From JBJEFI01 sp051873875 (lineage in GTDB: Bacteria; Bacillota; Bacilli; Bacillales; Bacillaceae_G): 21,743 nucleotides of DNA. The notes below the pieces were generated by a model, which was given only the letters and a program-made list of their open reading frames with translations, was not told the DNA's origin and searched no databases. The stretch spans positions 1-21,743 of the forward strand of contig JBJEFI010000008.1 of assembly GCA_051873875.1 (NCBI GenBank), given 5' to 3'. The stretch's first letter is position 1; each line of letters opens with the position of its first letter. A program made the position numbers and the translations under genes. Below are positions 6,052 to 13,678 of the stretch, one piece after another.

Positions 6052-7080
6052 ATGAATACAGAAAAAAGGATGAGTTTGAACCCTTTACAATACAAATGGG
6101 TATCAGACAACGCTATTAATATAGTGTTAGTTTTACTTGTATTAGGCATTATTATTATGTCTCCTGATTTTTTATCTTTGACGAACTTGATTAACATTTT
6201 AACGCAATCGTCATCACGTATTATTATTGCATTAGGAGTAGCTGGTATCTTAATTACTGCCGGAACAGATTTATCTGCTGGTCGAATGGTTGGGTTAGCA
6301 GCAGTTGTATCTGCTTCTCTGTTACAGGCATCAGATTATGCATATCGGATGTATCCGAACTTAGCAGAATTGCCAATTTTTATTCCAATTTTAATTGCAA
6401 TGGTGATTACTGGTTTAATTGGCTTTTTTAATGGATTTATCGTATCGAAATTAAATGTGCCTCCATTTGTTGCCACGTTAGGTACAATGATTGCTATCTA
6501 TGGAATCACATCTATTTATTTTGATCGTCCGCCATATGGGGCCCAACCAATCGGTGGATTAAGTAAAAAATTTACGGAATTCGCACAGGGTGGTATTCAA
6601 GTAGGTGCATATCAAATTCCATATTTAATTTTTTATGCAATTATTGTTGCTATTATCATTTGGGTGTTATGGAATAAAACAGTGTTTGGAAAAAACATGT
6701 ATGCCATCGGTGGAAATCCAGAAGCGGCTCATGTATCTGGTGTTAACGTTGCTCGTAATTTAATTTTAATTTATACGTTAGCTGGTGTGTTATATGGATT
6801 TGCCGGTACATTAGAAGCAGGGCGTGTCGGAAGTGCGACGAATAATACTGGTAATATGTATGAGTTAGATGCCATTGCTGCCTGTGTGGTCGGTGGTGTT
6901 TCCCTTACAGGAGGTATTGGACGTGTCCGTGGGGTTATTATTGGGGTATTAATCTTTCAAATTATCAACTATGGATTGGCTTTTTTAGGGGTAAGTCCAT
7001 ACATTCAATTTATTGTAAAAGGTGCCATTATCATTGCAGCTGTTGCCTTCGATATGCGCAAATATAAAAAGAAAAATTAA
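6052..7080 (+). CDS. mglC: galactose/methyl galactoside ABC transporter permease
   Basis: The membrane channel subunit of the importer, 342 residues, BPD_transp_2 family as in MglC and RbsC. Roughly eight to ten hydrophobic segments run from residue 20 to the C-terminus. Recognisable motifs are AGTDLSAGRMVGLAA near residue 80, VPPFVATLGTM, and the cytoplasmic loop NPEAAHVSGVN followed by ACVVGGVSLTGGIGRVRGV, which in this family contacts the ATPase. It ends in a basic tail (RKYKKKN), consistent with a cytoplasmic C-terminus. The ATG at 6052 follows GTGAGGGAATGAG, 15 bases after mglA. A strong terminator closes the operon. No galactose-catabolism genes (galK, galT, galM) are present in the window. 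Confidence 0.93.
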   Translation: MNTEKRMSLNPLQYKWVSDNAINIVLVLLVLGIIIMSPDFLSLTNLINILTQSSSRIIIALGVAGILITAGTDLSAGRMVGLAAVVSASLLQASDYAYRMYPNLAELPIFIPILIAMVITGLIGFFNGFIVSKLNVPPFVATLGTMIAIYGITSIYFDRPPYGAQPIGGLSKKFTEFAQGGIQVGAYQIPYLIFYAIIVAIIIWVLWNKTVFGKNMYAIGGNPEAAHVSGVNVARNLILIYTLAGVLYGFAGTLEAGRVGSATNNTGNMYELDAIAACVVGGVSLTGGIGRVRGVIIGVLIFQIINYGLAFLGVSPYIQFIVKGAIIIAAVAFDMRKYKKKN

Positions 7081-7091
7081 AAAAGAAGAGA

Positions 7092-7131
7092 AAACGTTTT
7101 TTCGAGTTTACTAGCGAAAAAGCGTTTTTTT
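7092..7131 (+). terminator. mgl operon terminator
   Basis: AAACGTTTTTTCG (7092-7104) pairs with CGAAAAAGCGTTT (7115-7127), with one wobble, around a 10-base loop and is followed by T residues. Confidence 0.9.
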
Positions 7132-7182
7132 ATTTAGGAAGGAAATTGAAGTACAATAAGAGAAAAGAACGGAGGAAATAAG

Positions 7183-7830
7183 ATGGAGATTGTATCAATT
7201 TATCGAAATCACAAAGATGAAGAACGTGCAATTAGAATGGCTGCCTATATGAAAAATCATTTTTCTTTTTTAGGGATTCAAAAGCCAATTCGGGCTCAGC
7301 TTCAAAAAGAATGGTTAAAAGAACAAAGTAAAGCAAAAGAAATAAATTGGGGAATGGTTGAGGAATTATGGGACTTGCCAGAGCGTGAGTTTCAATATTT
7401 GGCGTTGGATTATTTAGTAAAGATGAAAAAGTATGTACAGCAAGCAGATATAGATCGATTGAAAATATTACTTGTAACCAAATCTTGGTGGGATACGGTT
7501 GATGCATTGGCAAGTCATTTAGTAGGCGAAGTGTGCAAGCTTTATCCGGAAGTTATTCAAAGCCATATTAAAGAATGGACAGTTGACGATAATATGTGGT
7601 TGCGTCGTACGGCTATTTTATTTCAGTTAAAATACAAAGAAAAAACGGATATTGGTTTATTGACAGAAATTATTTTACAAAACAATGAAAGCAAGGAGTT
7701 TTTTATTAATAAAGCAGTTGGTTGGGCGTTACGAGAATATGCAAAGACAAATCCAGATTGGGTACGGTCATTTATTGCCAACCATTCGTTACAGCCATTA
7801 AGTGTACGAGAAGGGAGTAAACGATTGTGA
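7183..7830 (+). CDS. alkD: DNA alkylation repair protein, AlkD-type DNA glycosylase
   Basis: AlkD removes alkylated bases such as 3-methyladenine and 7-methylguanine using HEAT-like helical repeats rather than base flipping. The 215-residue product has the family size and helical composition. The motif SWWDTVD places Trp103 and Asp107 where AlkD of Bacillus cereus has Trp109 and catalytic Asp113. Arg142 in WLRRTA and Trp181 in GWALREY keep the same offset of six from Arg148 and Trp187, so the active site is complete. GGAGG precedes the ATG at 7183, and a possible -10 TACAAT lies at 7152-7157. The stop overlaps the GTG start of the MerR gene, suggesting a shared operon with the regulator and exporter, a plausible set for responding to a toxic alkylating compound. 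Confidence 0.9.
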   Translation: MEIVSIYRNHKDEERAIRMAAYMKNHFSFLGIQKPIRAQLQKEWLKEQSKAKEINWGMVEELWDLPEREFQYLALDYLVKMKKYVQQADIDRLKILLVTKSWWDTVDALASHLVGEVCKLYPEVIQSHIKEWTVDDNMWLRRTAILFQLKYKEKTDIGLLTEIILQNNESKEFFINKAVGWALREYAKTNPDWVRSFIANHSLQPLSVREGSKRL

Positions 7831-8594
7831 AGTTAAAAATAGGCGAAATGTCGACCCTTTTTCAAGTGTCGACGGATACACTTCGCTATTATGATAAAGA
7901 GGGGATACTTTGTCCGAAAAAGGATGAACAAAGTGGTTATCGTTATTATGAACCTATTCATATCGAACAATTGTATTACATTGTTTTTCTACGTTCATTA
8001 GGAGCTTCCATTCAAGAAATTAACTATTTATTACATAATCGAACGTTAAAAAATATGAAGAAGTTATTAGAAGAAAGAAAAAAACATCTGCAAGAAGAAA
8101 TTGAAAGACTACAGCAATTAGAGAAGAAAGTAAACAATCATTTACACGTTATTAATAAAGTGGAAAATAATTTAGAGCATCAAATAATTAACATGCCGCC
8201 TTTCACAGGTAGCTTTTATGAAGAAACAGCTATGTTAGATAAAGATAAGATATTAGAAGTTGGCGAGATGTTTAAGAAATTCTGGGATAATAATGAAGGT
8301 GGATTTATTATCACGAAAAAAGATGGCTGGCAAGTGACGGATTGGGGCCTTGTTCGCAAAGGACAGCGTGATGGAGATGCGTTGCTATTTAAAGAAAAGC
8401 GATGTGTAAATGGTTATTTTAGCGGTACTATTGAAGAGTTTGGGGATTATTTAAATCATTTAGAAGAAATCTATCAGCAACAGGGAGTTCAATTTTCAAA
8501 TCAGATTATTTTAATAGAGTCCTTTTTTATGGTGGAAGAAGGTAAAGATAAGACAGTTGGCGAATTTTATATTCCTATTAAAGAAAACACTTGA
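7827..8594 (+). CDS. MerR-family transcriptional regulator
   Basis: Residues 1-70 form the MerR winged helix (MKLKIGEMSTLFQVSTDTLR, YYDKEGIL, SGYRYYEP), followed by a long coiled coil at about 75-125 for dimerisation. The C-terminal half, about 130-255, resembles effector-binding domains of multidrug-sensing MerR proteins such as BltR/BmrR in length and placement, though I see no clear signature. The GTG start (7827-7829) overlaps the alkD stop in GTGA, and GAAGGGAG lies 8-15 bases upstream. It precedes an MFS exporter gene, the arrangement expected for a drug-responsive activator of that exporter. Its ligand is unknown. MerR activators usually act at promoters with 19-base spacers; I did not find a convincing one between this gene and the exporter. 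Confidence 0.85.
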   Translation: MKLKIGEMSTLFQVSTDTLRYYDKEGILCPKKDEQSGYRYYEPIHIEQLYYIVFLRSLGASIQEINYLLHNRTLKNMKKLLEERKKHLQEEIERLQQLEKKVNNHLHVINKVENNLEHQIINMPPFTGSFYEETAMLDKDKILEVGEMFKKFWDNNEGGFIITKKDGWQVTDWGLVRKGQRDGDALLFKEKRCVNGYFSGTIEEFGDYLNHLEEIYQQQGVQFSNQIILIESFFMVEEGKDKTVGEFYIPIKENT

Positions 8595-8619
8595 CCTTGG
8601 AGCTACTCCAAGGTTTATT
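8594..8619 (+). terminator. hairpin between the MerR and MFS genes
   Basis: ACCTTGGAG (8594-8602) pairs perfectly with CTCCAAGGT (8606-8614) around CTA. The following TTTATTCTTG is only moderately T-rich, so it may be a weak terminator/attenuator or an mRNA stabiliser. It begins at the last base of the MerR stop. Confidence 0.6.
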
Positions 8620-8642
8620 CTTGTTTGTATGAGGTGAAAAAA

Positions 8643-9839
8643 ATGAATATGTTATTGAAAAATAAAGTGTTTTGGATTATTACCTTAACAGATATCATCC
8701 AGTTCGTTGGAATTTGGATTCGAAATATCGCAATTTTATTTTTTGTTATGGAGATGACAAATGATAGTCCAAAAGCAGTATCAGCTATTCATGTTATCGA
8801 AATGCTACCAATGCTAGTTTTCTCGTTTATTGGTGGGATTATCGCAGACAGATTTCATCCGAAGAAAACGATGTTGCTTGGCGACACGTTAAGTATGATT
8901 TCTTTTGCAATAATGGGAGTGCTAATTGCCAAAATGGATTGGTGGATTATTTTATTTGCTACATTCGTATCAGCAATTGTTTCTCAATTTTCGTATCCAT
9001 CTTCTGCAAAATATTTTAAAGAGTATTTGCCGGAGGATGCAGTGGACCGAGCGGTGGCATTTAACCAAACGTTAGGATCCATTTTTCCAATCGTTGGTCC
9101 GGCTCTTGGAACGTATTTTTACTATGCATTAGGCATTCAAAATGTTTTATTTTTAATTGTTGTGTTATATGCAGCTTCAGTTATTACATTATTATTTTTA
9201 CCAAAAGGGAATTTCCAAATTAGTAAAGAGAAATTCTCTATTTGGCAAGATGCAAAAGATAGCATTCGTTATATTCGTAAAAATGTAATGTTATCCGTTT
9301 ATATAATGGCAATGTCTTTCCTTGTTTTTGCGATGGGATTAGCTTCTACTTTAGATATTTTTCTTGTTACAGAAAGACTAGGATTAGCGCAACAAGAGTA
9401 TCAGTTTTTTGCAGGTGTTGCAGGGATTGGAATGATTGTTGGAGCTGTTCTTTATATTGCAAAGGCAGAGTGGTTCCGTAGCCAAAAAGCAGTTGTAATC
9501 ATGGGTTGTTCGTTAGCAATCACTTTATTCGTAGAAGGGATGAGTACGATTGTCGGTCTTACTTTATCACTTCAATTTATCGATAATGCCCTACTTGGTA
9601 TTTTAAGTGCGTATGTAATGGGAATTTTTACGAAAGAAACAACGCAAGCGTATATTGGGAAAGTAAATGGATTAATTAGTTTACTTTGGTATTTAGGAAT
9701 GGTTATGGCTACTGGGATTGCAGGTCCATTAATGGAAGCAACTCATATCGTTGTTGTGTATGGCTGTGCCGGAGTGGCGATGCTTATAGCTGTAATGATT
9801 ATTTTAGCAAATAAACAGAAGCTAAAGAGTGCGCAATAA
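8643..9839 (+). CDS. MFS exporter, drug/macrolide-efflux (DHA3) type
   Basis: A 398-residue transporter with about twelve membrane segments in two halves joined by a basic cytoplasmic loop near residues 195-215. The loop-2 motif GGIIADRFHPKKTMLLGD at about 67-84 is the MFS signature, and the general pattern resembles the DHA3 group (MefA and EntS-like) of proton-driven exporters. The ATG at 8643 has GAGGTG 6 bases upstream; an in-frame TTG at 8625 has no such site. It follows the MerR gene by 48 bases, so it is probably regulated by that protein. The substrate is not predictable. No terminator is obvious in the following 100 bases. Confidence 0.85.
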   Translation: MNMLLKNKVFWIITLTDIIQFVGIWIRNIAILFFVMEMTNDSPKAVSAIHVIEMLPMLVFSFIGGIIADRFHPKKTMLLGDTLSMISFAIMGVLIAKMDWWIILFATFVSAIVSQFSYPSSAKYFKEYLPEDAVDRAVAFNQTLGSIFPIVGPALGTYFYYALGIQNVLFLIVVLYAASVITLLFLPKGNFQISKEKFSIWQDAKDSIRYIRKNVMLSVYIMAMSFLVFAMGLASTLDIFLVTERLGLAQQEYQFFAGVAGIGMIVGAVLYIAKAEWFRSQKAVVIMGCSLAITLFVEGMSTIVGLTLSLQFIDNALLGILSAYVMGIFTKETTQAYIGKVNGLISLLWYLGMVMATGIAGPLMEATHIVVVYGCAGVAMLIAVMIILANKQKLKSAQ

Positions 9840-9955
9840 TCCATTTCCTATAAATACAGCACTAAAAAGAAAGTTAAATAATTAAATAACATATCTCCTA
9901 ACTAGATAGTGGGGAATATTCTTTGGAACTATTATGTAAGATGCTCGCTATACGA

Positions 9956-9983
9956 TTGAATAAATCGAAAACGTGTGTATAAT
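9956..9983 (+). promoter_or_regulatory. promoter of the riboswitch-gdnCD transcript
   Basis: TTGAAT (9956-9961) and a perfect TATAAT (9978-9983), 16 bases apart. Transcription would begin near 9990, about 20 bases before the aptamer. Confidence 0.75.
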
Positions 9984-10009
9984 TTAAAGTAATAGCATAT
10001 GAGAAATGT

Positions 10010-10105
10010 TTTCTAGGGTTCCGTAACATTATGTTAGTCTGGTCCGAGAGAGAACTCACAGCATTGCTGTGTCACGGAAGGATAAAAACCTGGGAGATAC
10101 TGTTT
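10010..10105 (+). promoter_or_regulatory. guanidine-I (ykkC) riboswitch aptamer
   Basis: The conserved blocks appear in order: CTAGGGTTCCG (10013-10023), TCTGGTCCGAGAGA (about 10038-10051), a variable hairpin ACAGCATTGCTGT, and ACGGAAGGATAAAAACCTGGGAGA (10073-10097, shown here as its elements ACGGAAGG, ATAAAA and CCTGGGAGA). These are the signature of the ykkC class that binds guanidinium. The last block also forms the 5' arm of the terminator, so ligand binding should prevent termination and switch the SMR genes on. Two SMR genes follow directly, which is the classic context. Confidence 0.95.
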
Positions 10106-10137
10106 TAACAGTTATCTCTTAGGCTTTTTTGTTTTTT
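10089..10137 (+). terminator. riboswitch-controlled terminator
   Basis: CCTGGGAGATA-CTGTT (10089-10104) pairs with AACAG-T-TATCTCTTAGG (10107-10123) with two wobble pairs and one bulged T. Runs of T at 10125-10130 and 10132-10137 follow. The 5' arm overlaps the conserved 3' end of the aptamer. Confidence 0.92.
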
Positions 10138-10161
10138 AAAAAGAATAGGGGGCTTTATTAA

Positions 10162-10503
10162 ATGAATACAAATTGGATTAAAGTATTTATTGCTGCGTTT
10201 TTTGAAGTTGGTTGGGTTATTGGATTAAAGCATGCAGATAGTTTTTGGACTTGGACAGGAACGGTTATTGCAATCATTGTTAGTTTTTATTTAATGATAA
10301 TGGCTAGTAAAAAGTTACCTGTTGGAACTGTATATGCTGTCTTTGTTGGCCTTGGTACAGCCGGAACTGTATTTTCCGATATTTTATTTTTTGGTGAACC
10401 ATTTAAAGTAGCAAAAATTGTATTGATTTTCATTTTATTAGCAGGAGTTATTGGATTGAAATTAGTAACCAAAGATGATGCTAAGGAAGGAGCTGAAGTG
10501 TAA
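10162..10503 (+). CDS. gdnC: SMR-family guanidinium exporter subunit
   Basis: A four-helix small multidrug resistance protein of 113 residues, exporting guanidinium in exchange for protons at the cytoplasmic membrane as a partner of the next gene product. The key proton/substrate glutamate is Glu15 in FFEVGWVIGLKHAD. The third-helix motif LPVGTVYAVFVGLGTAGTV and fourth-helix GLKLV are typical of the Gdx/SugE-like branch. AGGGGG lies upstream of the ATG at 10162. Control by the guanidine-I riboswitch supports the assignment more strongly than the protein alone, because other SMR proteins export quaternary ammonium drugs. Equivalent Bacillus subtilis names are ykkC/gdnC. Confidence 0.92.
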   Translation: MNTNWIKVFIAAFFEVGWVIGLKHADSFWTWTGTVIAIIVSFYLMIMASKKLPVGTVYAVFVGLGTAGTVFSDILFFGEPFKVAKIVLIFILLAGVIGLKLVTKDDAKEGAEV

Positions 10504-10817
10504 TGGCGTGGATTTCTTTAGTTGTTGCAGGTATCTTTGAAATGTGTGGTGTCTTGATGATAAATAAATTGCATCGAGACCGAAACTGGCAATCTATTGT
10601 TTTATTAATTTTTACATTTGGAGGTAGTTTCCTCTTTCTTTCTTATGCAATGACCTCTTTACCGATGGGGACAGCCTATGCCATTTGGACAGGAATTGGT
10701 GCATCTGGTGGTGCCATATTAGGAATGGTGTTATATGGTGAATCAAAGGATTGGAAACGAATTGTATTTATTGCAATGGTATTAGGTGCAGCTGTTGGGT
10801 TGAAGCTAATTTCATAA
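10503..10817 (+). CDS. gdnD: SMR-family guanidinium exporter subunit
   Basis: The second, paralogous subunit, 104 residues with four membrane helices. The essential glutamate is Glu13 in AGIFEMCGVLMINKLH, followed by SLPMGTAYAIWTGIGASGGAILGM in the third helix and VGLKLIS at the end. The ATG shares one base with the gdnC stop, with AAGGAGCTG upstream inside gdnC, so the two are translationally coupled. This fits a heterodimer, in which the two subunits probably insert in opposite orientations. Equivalent to ykkD/gdnD. A hairpin follows. Confidence 0.92.
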   Translation: MAWISLVVAGIFEMCGVLMINKLHRDRNWQSIVLLIFTFGGSFLFLSYAMTSLPMGTAYAIWTGIGASGGAILGMVLYGESKDWKRIVFIAMVLGAAVGLKLIS

Positions 10818-10845
10818 ACTACTAACTATCTCATTTTATATGAAT

Positions 10846-10891
10846 AATCGCCCTTATTGATTTTTGATAAGGGCGATTGTTGTAGTTTTTT
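10846..10891 (+). terminator. terminator-like hairpin after gdnD
   Basis: AATCGCCCTTAT (10846-10857) pairs perfectly with ATAAGGGCGATT (10867-10878) around a 9-base loop. The TTTTTT tract comes 7 bases after the stem, so termination may be less efficient than usual. Confidence 0.75.
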
Positions 10892-10975
10892 GCTGAAAGA
10901 TGACGGATAGTCTTGCTATTTGTGAACCTACTTGTCCTTTATAATGGAATATATAGGGGGAAAAGGGGGAGTAAG

Positions 10976-12619
10976 ATGAAAAAGAAAGTGACTTGTTGGG
11001 CTGTATTAACGGTAATAGCGTTCATGTCTATTCAATCTGTACATGCAGAAGAACGGACTGTGCAAAAGGGGAATACATTTATTGAAACGACGGTACAAGA
11101 TTTTGCCGATGGGCAGAAAGAGGGAACAGTCGTTGTCAAAAAAGGTGATGGTTCCATTCAATTAGTAAAGGGGAAAAAAGAAGGAACATATACGTCTAAT
11201 GTTATTGAAACAGAAGCATTTAAATATTTAGTTGCATCGTGGACAGCAGACACACCACTTGGTTCAAGTATCAAAGTAGATGTACGAGTGCAAGTAAATG
11301 GAGAATGGTCGCCATGGTTAACGTGGGGAGATTGGAGCACATCGAAAGAGAGAAGTTCGATTTCGACAGACAACGAGTACGACCTTGGTTATGTTGATAC
11401 AGATACATTTACGATTTATGGAAAAAATAGAGGAACAGCTTATCAATATCGCGTGACACTTCATTCAAATTCTACTATTATCACACCATCTGTAAACCTT
11501 CTTGCTGCTACAATTCGAAATCCAGATAAAGTAATTGAAAAAGTATATAAAGACACTATCACACAAAATCAATTGGATAATCTCCAAAAAGACTTAAAAG
11601 TACCAGTTTATTCGCAAATGATACGAGATCCAGAGTTTGCAAATTTAATTTGTAGTCCAACGAGTATTGCCATGTTATTAGGATATCGAGATGTTCATAT
11701 TTTACCTGAGAAAAGTGCTATGGGGACGCTCGATGTGGATTATGATGGCTATGGAAACTGGCCATATAGTGTTGCCTATGCAGGAGCGTATGGATATGCT
11801 TCTCACATCGAATATATGAACGGAATGGACGATGTAAAACGAGAAATTATTGCCGGAAATCCGGTAGCAATTAGTTTGAAATACAAAAATGATGAAAGTA
11901 TTGATAAAAATGTGCCTGTTATTCATGGTGGCGCCATTGCCTATACGCCAGGTCATATTTTAGTTATTCGTGGTTTTGTGAAGAAGGATGGAAAAGATTA
12001 TGCCATTGTAAATGACCCAGCAGCGAAATCAGATGCAGAGGTACGTCGTGAATATTTAGTAAGTGAACTAGATGCTGCATGGGCAACGTCTGGTCGAATC
12101 ACATATATGGTTCGTCCAAAAGTAGGTGGCGATGGTGGATCTATTCCAATGACAATTCCAGCTATCTTCTCAGCAACAGGTCAATCCCGTGTTGTTGATG
12201 GCGTAACGTATAAAGAATATGCTTTATATAAACCATCGTTAAAAGATGGATTAAAAAAAGAAGTCGTTCATTTAAATCGTGATCCAGATACAAATCCAAG
12301 TCCACAATGGATGAGTGAAGGTGGCATTACGATTTCCTACACATATAATAATGGTCCACGCCAATATATAAAAACAACAGAGCAAGATAAAAATCTTTGG
12401 TTCCCTGCTGATAAAAAGCATGGCGCCTATAAATTTGATATATACAAGAAAAACGGNNNNNNNNNNNNNNNNNNNNNNNNNNNNNNNNNNNNNNNNNNNN
12501 NNNNNNNNNNNNNNNNNNNNNNNNNNNNNNNNNNNNNNNNNNNNNNNNNNNNNNNNTTCGATTTGCTGAGGATAAAATTTTTTACCTTATCTATTGTGTA
12601 TTACAAAGTACTGTGTTAA
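10976..12619 (+). CDS. secreted C39-like peptidase family protein (gapped; C-terminus uncertain)
   Basis: Residues 1-24 are a signal peptide (MKKKVTCWAVLTVIAF, probable cleavage after VHA). Residues 75-180 form a beta-rich domain. Residues 210-382 are a papain-like peptidase_C39_2 domain: catalytic Cys226 in CSPTS, His327 in PGHILVIRGF and Asn346/Asp347 in VNDPAA. The substrate is unknown; related proteins are secreted and may act on the cell wall or peptides. I chose the ATG at 10976 because AAGGGGGAG lies just upstream and a signal peptide follows. The 100-N gap at 12457-12556 breaks the C-terminus. After it, the frame ending at 12619 gives FDLLRIKFF, while another ending at 12630 gives RFAEDKIFYL, which looks more like protein. 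The true end is unresolved. Confidence 0.8.
   Translation: MKKKVTCWAVLTVIAFMSIQSVHAEERTVQKGNTFIETTVQDFADGQKEGTVVVKKGDGSIQLVKGKKEGTYTSNVIETEAFKYLVASWTADTPLGSSIKVDVRVQVNGEWSPWLTWGDWSTSKERSSISTDNEYDLGYVDTDTFTIYGKNRGTAYQYRVTLHSNSTIITPSVNLLAATIRNPDKVIEKVYKDTITQNQLDNLQKDLKVPVYSQMIRDPEFANLICSPTSIAMLLGYRDVHILPEKSAMGTLDVDYDGYGNWPYSVAYAGAYGYASHIEYMNGMDDVKREIIAGNPVAISLKYKNDESIDKNVPVIHGGAIAYTPGHILVIRGFVKKDGKDYAIVNDPAAKSDAEVRREYLVSELDAAWATSGRITYMVRPKVGGDGGSIPMTIPAIFSATGQSRVVDGVTYKEYALYKPSLKDGLKKEVVHLNRDPDTNPSPQWMSEGGITISYTYNNGPRQYIKTTEQDKNLWFPADKKHGAYKFDIYKKNXXXXXXXXXXXXXXXXXXXXXXXXXXXXXXXXXXFDLLRIKFFTLSIVYYKVLC
12457..12556. other. assembly gap of exactly 100 N
   Basis: Placeholder-length gap inside the 3' part of the C39-like peptidase gene; its true length is unknown, so the frame after it cannot be trusted. 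Confidence 0.9.
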
Positions 12620-12660
12620 ATTATATATAGAAGCTACTACGCATTGCGAAGTACTATGTG
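12594..12660 (+). promoter_or_regulatory. candidate promoter and repeats upstream of padR-like gene
   Basis: TTGTGT (12594-12599) and TAAATT (12617-12622) have 17-base spacing. AAGTACTGTG (12606-12615) and AAGTACTATG (12649-12658) are direct repeats differing at one base; the first lies between the -35 and -10 and the second near the start of the gene. They may be binding sites for the PadR protein, which often represses itself. Confidence 0.35.
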
Positions 12661-12681
12661 ATACAAGAAAGGAGCGATATT

Positions 12682-13008
12682 ATGTCGACCCAATTTAAAA
12701 AGGGCGTATTGGATTTATGTGTACTAGCACAAATAGCCAAGCGAGATATGTATGGATATGAAATTGTTCAAACAATCTCAACGCATATGGAAGTAAATGA
12801 AAGTACCATTTATCCAATTTTACGTCGCTTAACGAAAGAAGGATATTTTGAAACATACATGCAAGAGTCGTCAGAGGGACCAGCTCGGAAATACTATAAA
12901 TTAACGGAAAGTGGAAAAGTTCATTTACACACGACGTATTTAGAATGGACCAATTTTTCAAAAGCGGTAATGGAATTATTGAAAGGAGTAGAGGAAAATG
13001 AATCGTAA
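12682..13008 (+). CDS. PadR-family transcriptional regulator
   Basis: A 108-residue winged-helix protein. The motif FKKGVLDLCVLAQIAKRDMY, GYEIVQTI and ESTIYPILRRL, then the wing ESSEGPARKYYKLTESG, are the PadR N-terminal domain; the last ~25 residues form the dimerisation helix of the short PadR subfamily. AAAGGAG (12668-12674) sets the start at 12682 rather than an in-frame ATA/ATG-like codon at 12658. It overlaps the next gene by 11 bases. In Bacillota, PadR-DUF1700-DUF4097 sets commonly form one operon, with the PadR protein controlling expression, often in response to envelope stress; the signal here is unknown. Confidence 0.9.
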   Translation: MSTQFKKGVLDLCVLAQIAKRDMYGYEIVQTISTHMEVNESTIYPILRRLTKEGYFETYMQESSEGPARKYYKLTESGKVHLHTTYLEWTNFSKAVMELLKGVEENES

Positions 13009-13678
13009 TGATTATATGGAATTACTTCGAGATTACTTACGCGGCTATTTCTCAGCAGAAGAGACGGAAGATGTGATTCGTGATTATGAGGAATTTTTTG
13101 AAATGGGCTTAGCATCTGGGAAGTCTGAATCAGAGGTCATTGCTAGTCTTGGTTCGCCAAAGAAAGTGGCGAAGGATTTAGCAGATGAATTACAAGTAAC
13201 GAAAAGCCAAGCAAGTTTAGATAGTCATTCATTATGGCAACGTACAGAAGCCTATTTAAGACTAAAAGGAGTAAAAGTAAGACAGTATTTAGATGTGAAA
13301 GTACCCGTATGGAAAGAAAAAGCAACAAATACATTACAAAGCAAAGAAGATAACATCTTTAAGAAATTATTACGTTTCATTGTACGTACCATCGGCTTTG
13401 TAGCAAAAGTAGCTTTATTCTTCGTAATTGCTTTTGCAAGCTTATTCTTAATCGGATTCGGATTGCTTAGCATTTTCACTTTTGGTGCCGGCATTGCCTT
13501 CTTTACAGTAAACGTACCATTGGCCTTTGCGATTTTATTCGGTTCCTTCATCCTAATTGGTTTATTTTTAATCGGTTTTGAAGTGCTACGTGCTTTATAT
13601 AAACAATTACGCTTATTATCAAAAAAATTAACAACGTGGTGGCGTTATCGTGTAAAGGGGGTTACGACAAATGAGTAA
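12998..13678 (+). CDS. DUF1700 (HAAS-domain) membrane protein
   Basis: A 226-residue protein with a cytoplasmic helical N-terminal domain (MNRNDYMELLRDYLRGY, then EETEDVIRDYEEFF and a LGSPKKVAKDL motif at about 51-61) that defines DUF1700/HAAS. A linker follows, then about two long hydrophobic segments at residues 133-165 and 166-197 and a basic tail. HAAS domains are thought to act in signalling or as partners of PadR proteins. Its start lies inside the PadR gene with AAAGGAG nearby, and its stop overlaps the DUF4097 start by 8 bases, so all three are co-translated. Exact function is unknown. Confidence 0.88.
   Translation: MNRNDYMELLRDYLRGYFSAEETEDVIRDYEEFFEMGLASGKSESEVIASLGSPKKVAKDLADELQVTKSQASLDSHSLWQRTEAYLRLKGVKVRQYLDVKVPVWKEKATNTLQSKEDNIFKKLLRFIVRTIGFVAKVALFFVIAFASLFLIGFGLLSIFTFGAGIAFFTVNVPLAFAILFGSFILIGLFLIGFEVLRALYKQLRLLSKKLTTWWRYRVKGVTTNE

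Larger units (their letters stand above)
9840..10161 (+). other. 322-base intergenic region: leader of the guanidine exporter operon
   Basis: The first ~110 bases are AT-rich with no gene. The rest holds a promoter (9956-9983), the guanidine-I riboswitch and its terminator, detailed separately. Confidence 0.85.
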
